Assembly (NCBI GenBank): GCA_025766275.1
Contig: JAFKAC010000022.1
Coordinates: 248,001-312,000 of the forward strand
Direction: 5' to 3'
From: Lactarius indigo
Lineage: Eukaryota; Basidiomycota; Agaricomycetes; Russulales; Russulaceae
Length of the DNA stretch: 64,000 nt
Made by a program: the position numbers and the translations under genes. The notes below the pieces were generated by a model. The model was not told the origin of the DNA. It worked only from the letters and a program-made list of their open reading frames with translations, and made no database searches. Position 1 is the first letter of the stretch; each line of letters opens with the position of its first letter. Positions 1-12,452 of the stretch are shown here, piece by piece.

Positions 1-2913
1 CTCCGCCGGTTTATCTCTGCCACTAATAACCCAGATCAGACTCACCAGCAGCTCGAGAGTTCATTATGGGGGCTGCGCCTCCCTTTTAATCGACTTCCTG
101 TGTGGCACGTGATCAAGTTCACCCGGTTCGACCCGATTACCGGAAAAAACTTGACCTCTGACGCGATTCACGCACAACCAACACGGAAGGGTAAACACAA
201 TTGATTAATCACTGGGTGTTTTGATACTGCGTTGATCAACGATGGGACCGGAAAGGAACATGGGGTTAAAGGTACGTTTGATCAAGCACACTTGGGTTTG
301 TGGCTAATGATTCTGACACCAAACAGGCTATTGTGTCGGGCGCATTCGTGTCGTATTTTCGATACCCCAAAAGTATCTTTCCCGCCTCTTCGATCCCAGG
401 GTATCAGTGCCACTTCACCTAGCATACGTACAATGGTACTCTCCGCTTACCGTCCTTGACCCAAATAATGGGATGTTCAAGATACGACCACAGAAAGATT
501 TGGAGGGTAACTGGATATGTAGCATTGTCCCAGTGGGGAATATCCGACGGAGCGTGCACCTCTTACCCAAATTCGGGCCAGTTGTGCCAGCTGAGTGGAC
601 TAGTAGCAGCGTTTTGGATCACTGTGACACGTTCTTTGTGAACAATCGTACAGATAGACAGATTTTCCATACTTTGCACAATTCCGTAAACTAATACAAC
701 GTGCTGTAAGGTAACTGTGGCCCTTGGGTGAAACCATGCATCCTTCAGAGTCTTTGGGGTCTTTGGTCCACCGTGGGGTAGTCCTGCCAAAATAGGACTT
801 CAAACCATCCGAGGTCTCCTCCACTTGACCTTGCCTCATATTCCGTACAATTTTTCTCTTCCCTCTGTCTCGCCCTCGAAAGTTGTCATTCCGTGCCCTT
901 AGTCATTCCTTACCTCGACTGTATGGTGTTATATGAAAGCAACCCTCAATCATACATGCCATCTGGTTCTTGGTCACAGTGTCGTCGAAAGCTCCGCCTT
1001 GTTCTCAAACCAATTTTTGCCACATGGCCCTTACTTCGTTCGCGTCCCACCAAGTCCGAGTCTAATCACACCTTCGACTCTAGCAGACCAAGGCCATATG
1101 CTCATTTCACTCAAAACAACTATGACTTCTAGTGGCTTGCCCTAAGCTCGCATTCTTTGTGTCACGCAGAGGTGCGCCCTTTCGAGTTCCTTCGCGTTTT
1201 ATCAACAAGTTCTTATGTGCGTTCTATTTTTACTGGTAGTACACCTCGAGCTCATCAATACAACCTATGCCACCACTTTGCCGTGTCTTGAACTGTACCC
1301 TCATATCCCATTTTCGACCTTGGTCCTTGCCTCTCCTTTCCCATTTTCAAACCTGATCCACACCTTGCCTTTCCATTCTTCTCCATATTTGTGATACTCT
1401 TTCCTACTTTCACTTCAACACCTTTTTTTTTTTCCCACTTGGCTCGACCCTAGTTACAAGACCTGACATATTTAAGGACCCACGTCTGCTCAATTCCATT
1501 ATCAATTCCCCCGCGTTCCACCCCTCTCTCTCTGGCGTGGAAATGGCCCTTCAGGGCATTCTAAGTCGAAGATACCCAAATGAACACTCAGTTGGCACTT
1601 GTAATTCTGGCCTCTTCCACGTAGCTGTCGCTTCTCAGCGCCTTTTCTCCCATCTCCTTGTGTTGCCTGACAACCATCTCTTCGTAACGAACCTGAGCCA
1701 GCCAGGATGCCACTGGCCTCAACGTGCAAAGCCCCGCAAATGGGATACTAACGTGAGTTCCATTCAATGCTGCCTTACAACGTACTGACACCAGCTGCGG
1801 GCCTTCTCATTGTAGTCGTAGCACCACACCGCACGACGCAGCCACTCATGGCACCTCGCCAACACAAGCAGACACCACAAAAAAGATGAGTAGTCAGTCC
1901 CTTCAAGCCTACGATGTACTGACATCGATTGCAATTCCCCATGGGCCGCCCTACACAACTCATACCACCTGTTGAAGATACTCCAGCTCTGCCAACCCGT
2001 CGATCAATTGTTTGATGCCCAGGATGTCAGGAGTGGAGTGACGTCGTACGGCCTTGATTGGGTGACAACGCTGACAACGACACTGACACCAACGAAGGCA
2101 ATGACAAAGACGACGATGCTGATGAAGACGATGACAACAGGCATGCAATGACAACAAAGCGACAAGCACGCCATCAATGCCAGTGAGGTGGTGATCAAAC
2201 CAGACTCACTAGGGGAATGCTACTGTTACACCGACATTGTCACACCCGTACTCACCCACATCCTCCCTCCTGTCGCAGTCCCAGTTACGCTCGCCATCCT
2301 ATTTATGGACGTGGATGTCATCCTGTCACCACCTTTCGCATCTATACTTGCTCATTTCACTTTATACACCCTCATCCTGTGCCTCGGATTGGCTCGCTAC
2401 CATATCACCTTGATCGTCGCCACCTACCCCCATTACCTTCACCACCGTAGACCTCTTTCCCCTTTGTTGTTACACCCCACGTCATCTTGCAGTTACCCAT
2501 AGTGTCTAGGGAGTGACTTCAATCCTATATGCTTGTATTTAAGCCTGCCCACATATAGTGGGCTTGTCTGTATACACCATCTACTCATTGCTTGACTCGC
2601 ACACTCAACACTCGAAGACCCGAAGATTGACGCTAAGCCTGAAGTCTTACGTTGGCTGAACGTGGGGAAGAGCCACTTACCTAATCACACCAGTCAACGC
2701 TTTCACTGAGCGTGACACACTGACAGCTACTCTGACCGAGTTTTGCTTCATTTAGCTGTATTGCTGCATTATAATGGAAAATTTACCAGGCCACTCTTGG
2801 GCCACTGTAAAATTTGCAATCGTCTTGGATATTTCCGCAAATTTAGTGTATTTTGATAAATTTGCAATGATCCAGCATATCATGGTAAATTTCAACTTTC
2901 CCGATTTCCCTGA
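1..2913. other. No supportable gene
   Basis: I see no reading frame here with recognisable domains, codon logic or splice structure. Short open frames up to about 100 codons occur on both strands but read as chance, including cysteine-, histidine- and proline-rich frames near 2190-2500. A pyrimidine-rich stretch lies near 1420-1440. The last 140 bases (about 2774-2913) are AT-rich and end abruptly where NLR homology begins, so the left breakpoint of NLR copy A lies there. Confidence 0.5.
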
Positions 2914-4521
2914 TGGTGGCCGCTTGTCCGCTGCGTGTCGAGGAGCTGGCAGAAATACTCACGCTCGACTTTGAAGTGGCCGAAGGAGCGACGCCGAAGC
3001 TGAAGGAGGACTGGCGACAGGAGGATCGACGACGAGCTGTTCTGTCTACTTGCTCGAGCTTGATCACCGAAGTGAACGATGGTGGTTCCCGGGTGATCCA
3101 GTTCACGCATTTTTCGGTGAAGGAATTCTTGACTTCCGACCGGCTTGCGAATTCTAAAGGAGACGCTTCGTACTTTCATATCACTCCCGATTCCGCACAC
3201 ACGACTCTCGCGCAGGCTTGCTTGGGAACACTACTTCAGTTGGACGGCAGCGCCAGCAATAGGCAGGTCGAAGATAGGTTTCTGTTAGCGAGATATGCCA
3301 GTCGACATTGGGTGGAGCATGTGCAGTTCGGAAATGTGTCGTCACGGATTAAAGATGGGATGCGACTCCTTTTTGACCAGACCAAACTACATTTCAACGC
3401 GTGGCTCCGGTTGTACGACATCGACGATCCTAGGAATAACTTCAGAGAACTCCAAAATTGTGGATCTCCTCTGTATTATGCTTCGTTGTGCGGGTTTCAT
3501 GACCTGGCAGCGCGGATCATCGTCGAGCATCCCGAGCAAGTCAATGCGAGGGGTGGTTGTAATCACAGTCCACTGGCAGCGGCATTGAACAAGAGACACT
3601 TTGATGTGGCTGAGCTATTATACTGACATGGCGCAGCTGTGGATGTTATCTATGATCACTTTGATCGGACTCTACTACATGATGCGTCGTGGAGGTATCG
3701 AAGTCGCGTGGTGGCTACTCGACCATGGCGCAGATGCGAATTCCCGGGACTTTGGTCTTCTGACTCCGATTCATTTAGCCGCGTCTTGTGGATCCCTAGA
3801 GGTTGTTCGGATGCTACTGCAGCACAACGTACCCGTCAACACTGCGGACGACCAAGGCCTTACTCCATTGCACGAGGCATCAGATCGTGGTCACATGGAG
3901 ATCGCGCAGCTACTACTCGAACATGGCGCGGAAATCAGCGCACAAGATAAGGAATACTCGACACCTTTACATCAAGCATCACGTTATGGGAGCCTCAATG
4001 TTGTACACCTGCTGCTCGACCACGGTGCAAACACAAATGCTTCAGACAAGGAAGGATGGACCCCGTTGCACTTAGCGTCATCCGCAGGCAACGCAGAGAT
4101 TGTGTGCCTGCTGCTCGACCTCTGTGCACACATAGACTCCAAGACGGAGGATGGAACGACCCCATTGCACGAGGCGTCGTCCGACGGCAAAAAAGAGATC
4201 GTACGCTTGCTTCTCAACTGTGGCGCGAACGCAGACTCCAAGAATAAGGATGGAAGAACCCCATTGCACGAGGTGTGGTCCCATTATCCCGGAACAGAGA
4301 TCGTGCGACTGCTGCTCGACCACGACGCGAACCCAAATGCCGAAGACAAAGATGGGTGGACTCCATTGCATGCAGCGTCATCCGAATACAAAACAAAGAT
4401 CATCCGCGTACTGCTCGACTGTGGCGCGAGTGCAGATGCCAAGAACAAGGAAGGAAAAACCCCATTCCAGGTCACGTCAAGTGGGGAAATCAAACAGATG
4501 TTGACAGAGCATGGTGGGTAA
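2914..4521 (+). pseudogene. NLR copy A: 5'-truncated NACHT-winged-helix/ankyrin pseudogene
   Basis: This is the 3' half of the same gene family as the three intact NLRs in the window. It starts in the helical region after the NACHT domain (PLRVEELAEIL) and runs through the ankyrin array to the last repeat. The Goodbye domain, Walker A and Walker B are missing. An in-frame TGA at 3624-3626 replaces the CGA arginine codon found in NLR copy C (LLY-R-HGAAVDV). About 70 bases later a deletion shifts the frame, after which ankyrin repeats continue open to 4521 (motifs TPLHEAS, TPLHQAS, TPLHLAS). It could still supply ankyrin repeats to its relatives by gene conversion. It is closest to copy C in the middle, and its 3' flank resembles that of copy D. 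Confidence 0.9.
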
Positions 4522-4559
4522 TAAATAGTGTACTATATGTTGCATAAATGTATGTCAAG

Positions 4560-4880
4560 TCACTGTGATAGTATGGAATTCCTTTCTGCAGGTTTTCGTA
4601 TGGTCACACTTGGAATCAGTTCTGGTCTCTGTGGAAGCAACAAAGGAGCAGTGACATGGAGCATTGGTTGGTTTTTGAGTGAACCCAGTACAAGGTAGCA
4701 CGTGTTCGTTCCTCTTCTTTGTGCTGCGCATCACCTAAGCTCTTGACCGGTTCAAGAACAATTTTATTTCGCCTGCCTGCCACACCCAGTAATTGCGTGG
4801 ATAGATGATGAACCCTATGTTTTCCGACCTTCATCAGCTTGCTCCGGGAGGGCCCGGGCTCATCCCACCCGCTGACCTCG
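4560..4880 (+). repeat. NLR 3'-flank duplication (matches 48668-48925)
   Basis: The sequence after the NLR A stop resembles that after NLR D. Shared strings include CTGTGATAGTATG, the TTTTATTTCGCC block and TTTTCCGACCTTCATCAGCT. The homology shows that the duplicated unit extended past the stop codon. No coding frame is conserved between the two copies, so this is probably 3'UTR and intergenic DNA. Confidence 0.6.
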
Positions 4881-5920
4881 TCTCGGAAACGCAAAGCGGC
4901 AAACTTCTCATCCTGGATCGAGAAGTACTCCGTGCCTTCGCCCATTGCTATTTGTTTTCCTCCACCAGGCACCAGTCCCCCATTACAGCGCCACTCCGAA
5001 CCTAAAATGAAGAGCAAGGTAGTGACTCTCGAAGAGCAGTTTCTTCGCGATTCACTTTGACGGATGTGGTGTCCCTGCTACACCACGTACTTGATTTTTT
5101 GGTGTCGAGTTTCTATCTCCGGTGTTGCAACAACAACACTTCCCTGAGAGACGTCGTGACCTGTTCGACTATGGGAAGCTCGGCCAGGCGCACGTCCTAA
5201 AACTCTGATTCCTTATTTCCTTTCGGAATGGGTAGGAGCTGGACTCTTTGCACTCACCCTGAGCACCTTCCCTGTGCAATCGTACGGCCATGGACATTTA
5301 GCGCTCGTATGGCTTCTGCACAAGAATCACCTCTCCCCCTCTGCATCCACCACCGTTACTGTGAAAGCTCTCGATGGGCTTTCTCCATGCTGCACCATGT
5401 CGACGTGGTCAGCGCTGATGTCCCAGATGCGCCGCTTGTTGTGGACTGTGTTCACCACCCGCCCTGCAGTGATCGTGGTCGAGCTGTGGGCCGAAGACGT
5501 CCTACAGGAGTTCTTTCAAGGGTGTACCGTGCTGGGGTAGTAAGTATGGAGCGTTGGTGAGAACTCGTCGGGTCGTTTACTGGGGGATGTGAGTCGGCTG
5601 GTGTGATACATGAAGTCATTCCTGTAGCGTGCGTCGTTCTTTTTAATTTTTATTGGAGGGAGTGTATGCGATACGTCTACGTGCGTCTGACCTCCAGTTC
5701 TCACGGGTTTCTTGGCAACACCACGGGAGAAAAGAATATCTGGTGTTGACAGCGAGAGTTGTGATAGAAGCTTGGATAAAAGGCGATCTTGTTTGGGAGG
5801 AGAGGTCCAAATGACCTGACCACTTAGCGACACTCTTATATGCGCCTTAGAGCTTTAGAATACGTTATTTATTTATTTTCACTCGGTTCATCCATTATGA
5901 CAGGGATAGTACCTAAACGG
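4881..5920. other. No supportable gene
   Basis: There is an open frame on the plus strand at 5274-5540 (88 codons), and other short frames, but none has a domain or family I recognise and no splice structure is evident. I would not call a gene here. Confidence 0.4.
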
Positions 5921-6448
5921 TGTTGAAGTAAGTCTAATAATATACGTTATCGATTGTTTCCTTTGTGTCCACGAGGACTGCATGCAAACCAGTGCAAGTC
6001 CTTATTACTTACAATTTCGGCCTATTATTCTTTCGTGCTTGGATGCCGGACCGTATGTCCTGGATCCTCTCCCGGTCGTACTCGGCCGCGGATTCACTAT
6101 ACCGTCGCTCTGCGGAAGCAGAGCATAAAACTTCCAGCTATACAGTTTATAGTTCCTACAGTTATATAAGTCCCTACTTCCTCTCAGTAGTACCTCAGCT
6201 TTTGCCCTGTTAGTGCGCGCAAACGCTGAGGTAAGTTATTCGTACACCACTTTATATTCGCCTGTGCTCATACGCTTCGTAGTTTATTGTCTTCTCGTGC
6301 AGGTGAATAGATCATTAGCTTTTGCCCTGTTAGTGCACACAAACACTGAGTTTATTGTCTTCTCGTGCAGACATATTCTGCGCGCACGATCATTCACTAA
6401 CAAGTTTATTTACTATCTATTCATTTCAAGCGTTCATACCTCGTAAGA
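5921..6448 (+). mobile_element. Probable solo LTR (third copia-like family) with internal leader duplication
   Basis: The segment starts TGTTGAAG, like the other copia LTRs here (TGTTGATA, TGTTGAGA). It is flanked by the 5-bp direct repeat AACGG (5916-5920 and 6449-6453). Its right end reads AAGA rather than the expected AACA, so the boundary is inferred. A TATA-like TTATATAAG lies at about 6159-6167. About 35 bp downstream is a composite repeat: block E1 (6199-6230), a GTAAGT..TAG intron-like segment (6231-6282), block E2 (6283-6302), a 16-base spacer, then E1' (6319-6350) joined directly to E2' (6351-6370). E1 and E1' differ at three CpG-to-CpA sites. Confidence 0.55.
6231..6282 (+). other. 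Intron-like segment inside the LTR leader
   Basis: The 52-base segment begins GTAAGT and ends CGTAG. It separates two blocks that are fused without it about 70 bases downstream (6319-6370). The second copy is what accurate splicing of the first would produce, so this is probably a real leader intron of the retroelement RNA. Confidence 0.5.
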
Positions 6449-6453
6449 AACGG

Positions 6454-8978
6454 ATAATTAGAGTATAGTATATCGGTGAGCTTGCCAGTGAGGTCCAGGA
6501 CATTTCCACGTGCCTAATAGGACACAGTTTCACCACCCAGATTCCTGAAACTATCTTAACGGACAACCTCAGGACCTTACTGAATGCTGAGCTGCCATCA
6601 GATCTCCCGTGATATGATTCCATTGGGACAGCGATTGAGGGACCCTACAGTAGTTGACGGGGTTGGGTGAGTTTGAGTTTGATGGCGGGCCACGGGCCGC
6701 AGGCTTGAGGTTTTGGCAGTTAGGTACTTTCCGCACGGTTCTCACGGTCTGGTCCGCCTCTGGACCGGACTCAATTTCAGTCTCCACCTAAACAGACATT
6801 TGACTGCTCATTCGAACCAAACTTTTTTCGACAATTAGCTAATAAATAAAATGACTTAAACATGTTATTTTTTCAAGACAATCAATAAGCACAACATGTA
6901 TTAATTGTTAGCTAATCATGAAAGTCACATGAGCCCCAAGCACCGCCGCCCAGTCAGTGTAGGCAATGAAATGGTCCAACTAAGGAGCTGGAGTACGTGT
7001 GAGCGAGATCCTGAAGACAGTGAGACGAAGACGAAGGAGGGTGGGGAGAGTAAGCAATGAAATGGTCCAACCAAGGGGTTGGACTACGTGTGCACGAGAG
7101 GACGAGTGCGTAAGCGAGAAGGGAGGGGGAGAGGTGAGCGAGAATTGACTTACATGACTGACCCACAACGGTCTTCGGCTTCGCAGAGGAGGATATTGAG
7201 TGACCGTGGGGGGTACCTGGTGCCAGTCAAGCCTGTGAAGGAGGATGGGTGAAGGAGGATGGCCGAAGAGATAACCTCTGGGCCGATGGTCTTCGGCTTC
7301 GCAGAGGAGGATATTGAGTGACCGTGGGAGGTATCTGGAGCCAGTTGAGCCTGTGAAGGAGAATGGCTGAAGAGATAACCTTGGGGCCGACAATCTTCAG
7401 TTTCACAAAAGTGGAGGAGGATATTGAGTGACCGTGGGGGATAACTGGAGTCCACGATGGTCTTCGGTTCTGCAGAGGAAGATATTGAGTGACCAAAGGG
7501 AATAACTGAAGCCTCGACGAGGCTCGATTCTACCGAAGCGATCTTGACGAGTCCTGGCCCGTGCGCATCAGGAGGCATTTGTGGCAATACCGAAGACGCT
7601 GGTGAGGTAGAAGCCAAATAAGAAACTGCCAGGGTATCAGGGGACGAGGAGGGGTATGAAGCGATCGGAGGTCTGGGAATGATGAGGGCATCCTTCATGA
7701 GAGAGGCGCGGGCCATAAAAGAGGGGCAAGGAGGGGTATGAGGTCGGTGGGACATGAGCGGCAAAGAACGGACAAGGTGACAGAGGGCCGGCGAGGGAGA
7801 GGGCAAGAGTGTAGGCAGTGGTGGCAGGGCTGGGGGAGGGAGCGAGGCCAGCAAGGTGTGATAGTGCAGCCAGCAAGGCTGACGACGAGAATAGGGCGGT
7901 GAGTGCGAGAGTGATAGCAGTGAGGGCGAGCAGGCCGGCAAGGTATAAGGCTGGCGAGGCAGAGGGTGAGGGTGAGAGTAGGGCAACGAGAGTGAGGGGA
8001 GCTGAGCTAGGAGGCAAGTCAGAAGATGGGAGGGCCACAGGAGTGACTAGGAAACGTACCTTTAATACAGAAGAGGTAGAGCGTAGACGTAAAACAACAT
8101 GAGACAAGTGGGGCGCAGCAATCCAACTCAGTTGGAGTGGTGGAAGGCGGTGTGGGGGGTGACAACTGAAGAGAGACAGAAGTGACCATAAGTGGGAAAC
8201 GAAGCGACCCACGAGGCAGGAAATGAAGTGACCACGAGGTGGGAAACGAAGCGACCACACAGCTTGGGCGTAAAGAGTCGCAAGTGCGATCAAAGGGTGA
8301 ACGCAAGGTGTGGTGGAGAGCGTAGGCAATCCGTATCACTCAGGTGCGCTTCGTACACGCAAAACCGAAGGTGAAAGTATTATATTACGGCGGAAAGCCG
8401 TGTAGTGGTACTATTGGTATATAGGGATGTACTACTTTGCAAACGCACAGAAGGGCAAACGAAAAAGAACCAAAAAAAAACTATTCTACTTTATTGCGGG
8501 GCGGCTAACGAGGCTGGGGGGAGGAGAAATAACCATAAGGCCAATACGCAGGATGTACCGAATAATACGAGGTGTGTGGGTACATTCCAGGAGGGTAAGC
8601 AACGGGGTGCCACACGGTGGGGGCAGAAGGAGGTAGGGGAGCAGATGAGGTGCCCGTGTGCACTTGGCGCGGTTGCAGGGGGTGCAAGAGATGGTTTTCC
8701 GAGGGGGCCGCGGATAGGGCTAGGGCACCTGCACGCTTGCAGGCACGCTTTGGGAGTTGTGTGAGAGGGGGGTCCGCTGTGGCGTGGGCGCATGCTTCAG
8801 CGTTCTGGGCGGCAGTTCACGCATCTGGCGCAGCGTCCCGGCCGGAACTGATTCTGCCACTGTACGGATCCGTTAGCTTGACCTTCTTGCGATTGAGGTT
8901 TCCGATGTGTTCAGTTGCCGGGGGTTCAAGTTGAAGTTCCAGGGAGGACGCGAGGGGAGAATGAGGTCTCTTCCTTTG
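6454..8978. other. No supportable gene; repeat-bearing intergenic DNA
   Basis: The region holds degenerate repeats (two copies of a unit around GCAATGAAATGGTCCAAC near 6963 and 7051, and the array at 7168-7500). From about 7700 to 8340 a strongly purine-rich plus strand produces a long but low-complexity Ser/Pro/Leu-rich minus-strand frame. I see no domain in either strand. Confidence 0.5.
7168..7500. repeat. Four-copy degenerate tandem repeat
   Basis: Units built around GGTCTTCGGCTTCGCAGAGG followed by AGGATATTGAGTGACCGTGG begin near 7168, 7285, 7388 and 7456, giving irregular spacing of about 70-117 bases. The last copy is most diverged. No function is apparent. Confidence 0.7.
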
Positions 8979-11809
8979 TCACTTTGCCCCCATTTGCTCG
9001 GTGGTCTCGGCCCATGTGCCTTGATTGGGTGGGATAGCATCCTTTTCTGGGAGTGGGCTCTCTGAACTGCGTGAGTACTGGACAACGGCGGTCAGGCACG
9101 ACTCAACCATCTGAAGGTTTCGAACCGTCTCAGGAGACAACAGTGCACTGTCAGTGAGGAATGCTTTGGAGACGGCAATGACATTCTCCACGATTGATGC
9201 AGCACTCGTATCGCTCTGCACCGAGCCCTCTTGAATTGATTGTGTTGATAAGTGACCCTTGCGCACTTAGCAGCTCATACGGACCGGACTTGCAGCATGG
9301 ACTGCTTTAGATTAGATTAATTGGACCTGTAGATTACTTACATTTGATCTGTACAATCTAGCACTAATCATTGCGTCATGTATGGCATCATGTACTATGA
9401 CATCATGTAGAACACTCCGGACACTTCATTGTACTCAGTACCTTGTTCTCCTTTTGTTCTTATCTTTATTATGATGTCACTATGATATCATCCTTGTCTG
9501 GACTTCCCTTGTTCTTGCACGCCTTGTTCCCTTTACACACACTCCTTTGTCCTGTTGTAGAACAATGTGTCCCTTGTATTCTGTGACACTATGTTACCTA
9601 CCTTGTAGTTGTGTCACCCTTCTGTATAGTATAAGTAGTAGTGCTTGTACGCTCCTGGTCCACATCAGTTCCCTCACTGTTGTGTGCCAGGTATGTCTCT
9701 TTCCCTCAATTGTAATATCAGTTCCCTCACTGTTGTGTGCCAGACACCCTCTGCTTCACTGCTTGACATTCCCCTCTGCTGCTAACCAGCTTGCCACTAG
9801 TATCTCACCACAGACTCTTTGCCTCTGTGAGTACTGGTTATGTCTTTGCTGTTCATCAGATTGCACCTGCTTCGGGGACGTGTCTACAACCACTTCTATT
9901 CGCTGATCATCATTCCCAAAGAAATGGGCGACGGCGGAGACATGCTTGCACAGCCGGACCCTGGGCCAGTCGGGGCAGTCACAGGACTGTGTGCCAAGCT
10001 CGACCAAATACCTATGCGATGGGTTTGTTACGGATTGCACGTAAAAACGATCGCTGCCTAGGTCGCAGATACTCTTGGCATTCATTTCTGGTGTTCACGA
10101 GAGAATTTCCTTACGACGCTTGGCGGCCAGATCTTCCCCCTCAAATCCAAGCTGCTGGCGATCATGCTGGTTCTCGTACAACGGAAGCATAAGGATTACA
10201 AGGGTGTGGACGAGATGGTCCACGCAGCGATTGTGCTTCCCCTCCAGCCACTTCGATTTTAATACATGATGATAGCTAGATGGACATGGATTTGAGTGAT
10301 CTAGCCTGATCTTCTATGTGATAGGACTACTTACGACTCAATGAGCATATTGGTATCGCCCTCTTGAAAGATCGTCCAATTCTGCCTTGAGATCCCTGCC
10401 CAAAGCAGCACAACATTCATCCAATTGGTCTTGAGGTACTCCACAAAGCTTTCGGGGACCTTGTCGCTGGTCTGGATCCATTCCCAGGTTGAATCAAATG
10501 TCGATTGATCGGGGGTTTTGACCCATTCCTGTACGCGCTGCCAAAGTTCCAGGAACTCATCCATGCAGAAGTGCATCTGCATTGCGCAGAGCACGTGCCA
10601 CCAGCACAATAGCACCGTGGTCTCTGGGTATATGGTTTTGATTGCCCCCATTTGCGCCTTGTCACGATCGGTCATTGTTATTCGCGGCATGATCTCCGGG
10701 TTCCGCATTTTTACGAAATTAAAAAAGTATTCAATTGTTGCTTCTGTGCCATTTGACAACAGCATCCACGCGACAGGAACACCTGTCAAGCGGAAGTGGT
10801 GTAAGCGACCATAAGTGGGAAGCGCCACAAAGCGCACCATGGCCCCACAGATCCCTCACAATCAGGGTAAAAAGCTGCACCCCTGCATACTGAGTGGTGT
10901 TGTGGGTAGCATCAACTGATAAAAAATCGGAGCCAAGCGCACGAAAGCGGTCCCTCTGGAATTGAGTCTGTATGCATAGGACAAAACAATCTGGGGATAA
11001 TCCAGATTCAGGTGGAGGGGGATCCCTCTTGTCCTTCAGGATGGCCTCAGCACCACCCTGCAGGAGCCAAGTGACCCACAGTCTAACAGAGATCGCGTCA
11101 TTATTGTCGAGGCGTATTTCATCATTCTCTACTATCTGACATAGGCGGCTGACGTCGCGCATTGTCATGTGGTAATCGTGGTCCGTCCGCTTACAGGATT
11201 CACATACCCGTTTCAGCTAAACAATAGCCGTTGACTTGGGAAATGGAGCAATTACATCGCACTTACTATTGCCTGTGAGCCCATGCCCGTGTAAACCATT
11301 TCCATTACTAGCTTTCTAATGTTGTCTGACAATCTGAGGAATCGCAAATTGTCGTCGCCAAGCGCGTGATCGTGCTGGGCCTCGTACTTCCCGAGGATAG
11401 TGTCAGTGTGTGGATACAGCTTGACAATCAATCTGCACTGGCAGCCCGTCTTCATTGAAGGGATCTTCTGCTCCCATTGATTTGTATTTTCGTACTCTGT
11501 CTTCCCACCTGAGAACTTGCGTGAGCACCGGTACTCGCGCTGCGCCCGCCAATTTGGTGAGTTAGACTCTTCAGTACGGCTAAGAATAAACTTAATAGTA
11601 TTCTTGTGTTCCTCGGCAGCGAGCCAGACCTGGAATTGGTCATCGTTAGCCCATTCCAGTGACATTTCCCCTTTCTCACGATCGTAGGTAATGCTCCCGT
11701 ACGGTGGCTTAGCAGCACGTTTCCCGCGGCGCAGCTTCGCGTCGGAAACAAGGTAGGTGTCGCCCCTTTCGGTAATCAAGGGGCCGGTGGGAATATCGAA
11801 GGTGGGCAT
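8979..11809 (-). pseudogene. MULE (Mutator-like) transposase, split by a solo LTR and carrying a nonsense codon
   Basis: Coding exons on the minus strand are 11809-11267, 11216-10838, 10782-10335, then 10275 onward, separated by GT..AG introns of 50, 55 and 59 nt that restore one frame. The N-terminal part has a FAR1/GCM1-like Cys/His finger (GCQCRLIV..HDHAL). The middle has the MULE DDE region, with Asp in LSVDATH, Asp in MTDRDKAQ and the CWWHVL motif. The C-terminal part has a SWIM finger (CDC..LCKH). An in-frame TGA at 10097-10095 stands where CGA would keep the frame open. A copia solo LTR at 9243-9858 then interrupts the gene, and reading resumes in frame on the far side to a stop at 8979. 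The start at 11809 is the first Met of a clean frame. Terminal inverted repeats were not located. Confidence 0.85.
9243..9858 (+). mobile_element. Solo LTR of the Ty1/copia family (616 bp), TSD GATTG
   Basis: It starts TGTTGATAAGTGACC and ends TGCTGTTCATCA, like the LTRs of the full element at 26554-32927. The 5-bp target duplication GATTG is perfect (9238-9242 and 9859-9863). It sits inside the MULE transposase pseudogene, opposite to its reading direction. It has the family's paired leader repeat (about 9663-9690 and 9716-9743), the first copy followed by GTATGT. Confidence 0.93.
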
Positions 11810-12170
11810 TATGGGAGATTGGGAAGAGGGATTGTTTGTCCTTCCTTCCCTTCCCTCCTACACACCCAAACCGATACACAGACCGCGTTATTGACACATT
11901 ATTTACACGTTGTTTACGCGTTGTTTTATTTTACTGTTATTTCACTCTGTTATTTACTCGGTGGAAATAAAATATGGTGGCCCAAAAGTTCGAAGAAATC
12001 GGACTTTGAATTTGAGTGGCGTGAGAATCGGAAAGACCGGCCCGGACCGTGAGATCCGTGCGAAAAGTCAAAGACTGGTTTTGGCAAATATATTGTCGGA
12101 GGTTTGCGAAACGCCACTTGCTTACTTGAAAAAAACGATTCCCAGTTCGAGTGGATGGCCACACGAGCAG
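11810..12170. other. Intergenic, no supportable gene
   Basis: Short T-rich and mixed sequence lies between the MULE start and the F-box fragment. It may contain the MULE 5' end, but I did not identify a terminal inverted repeat. Confidence 0.4.
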
Positions 12171-12171
12171 C

Positions 12172-12330
12172 ATGACCACTCGCCTCCCTCTCGAGATCCT
12201 AACCGCCATTTTCGAACAGGTCGATGACGTCCATGACTTGCACCATGTGTGGACCACTTGCCGCACTTTCTGTGCCGCTGCCACGCCCCTTGCTTTCCGC
12301 ATCCTTTCTGTGATCGCATCCACGCCCTGT
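12172..12330 (+). pseudogene. F-box N-terminal fragment (copy 1)
   Basis: The sequence encodes an F-box-like start (MTTRLPLEILTAIFEQ, then HHVWTTCRTFCAAATPLAFR), closely matching the plus-strand copies at 20770 and 40615. Homology stops near 12330 and there is no LRR part. It lies beside a MAD1 fragment, which suggests a rearrangement joint at about 12330. Confidence 0.75.
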
Positions 12331-12452
12331 GTGACGATCTAACCGACGAGAAGCACCCTCTGCAAGAGGCATGCCGAGGTACGTCGCCTCCACCCATGTG
12401 CTTCCCTTCTCTGATTCCCGTTCTTTGACTTGCGCGGCGAGGTTGGCGTAGG

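Noticed and set aside
4616..5017. Minus-strand frame (133 codons) after NLR A
   Set aside because: The homologous 3' flank of NLR D does not keep this frame open, so it is not conserved coding sequence.
7150..7986. Long minus-strand open frame (278 codons)
   Set aside because: It is Ser/Pro/Leu-rich, low in complexity, and built partly from the tandem repeat at 7168-7500. No domain, and other frames are similarly open because of the skewed base composition.
10783..10837. Apparent frameshift in the MULE transposase
   Set aside because: A 55-nt GTGCGC..TTGACAG intron joins LWGHG to VPVAWM in frame.
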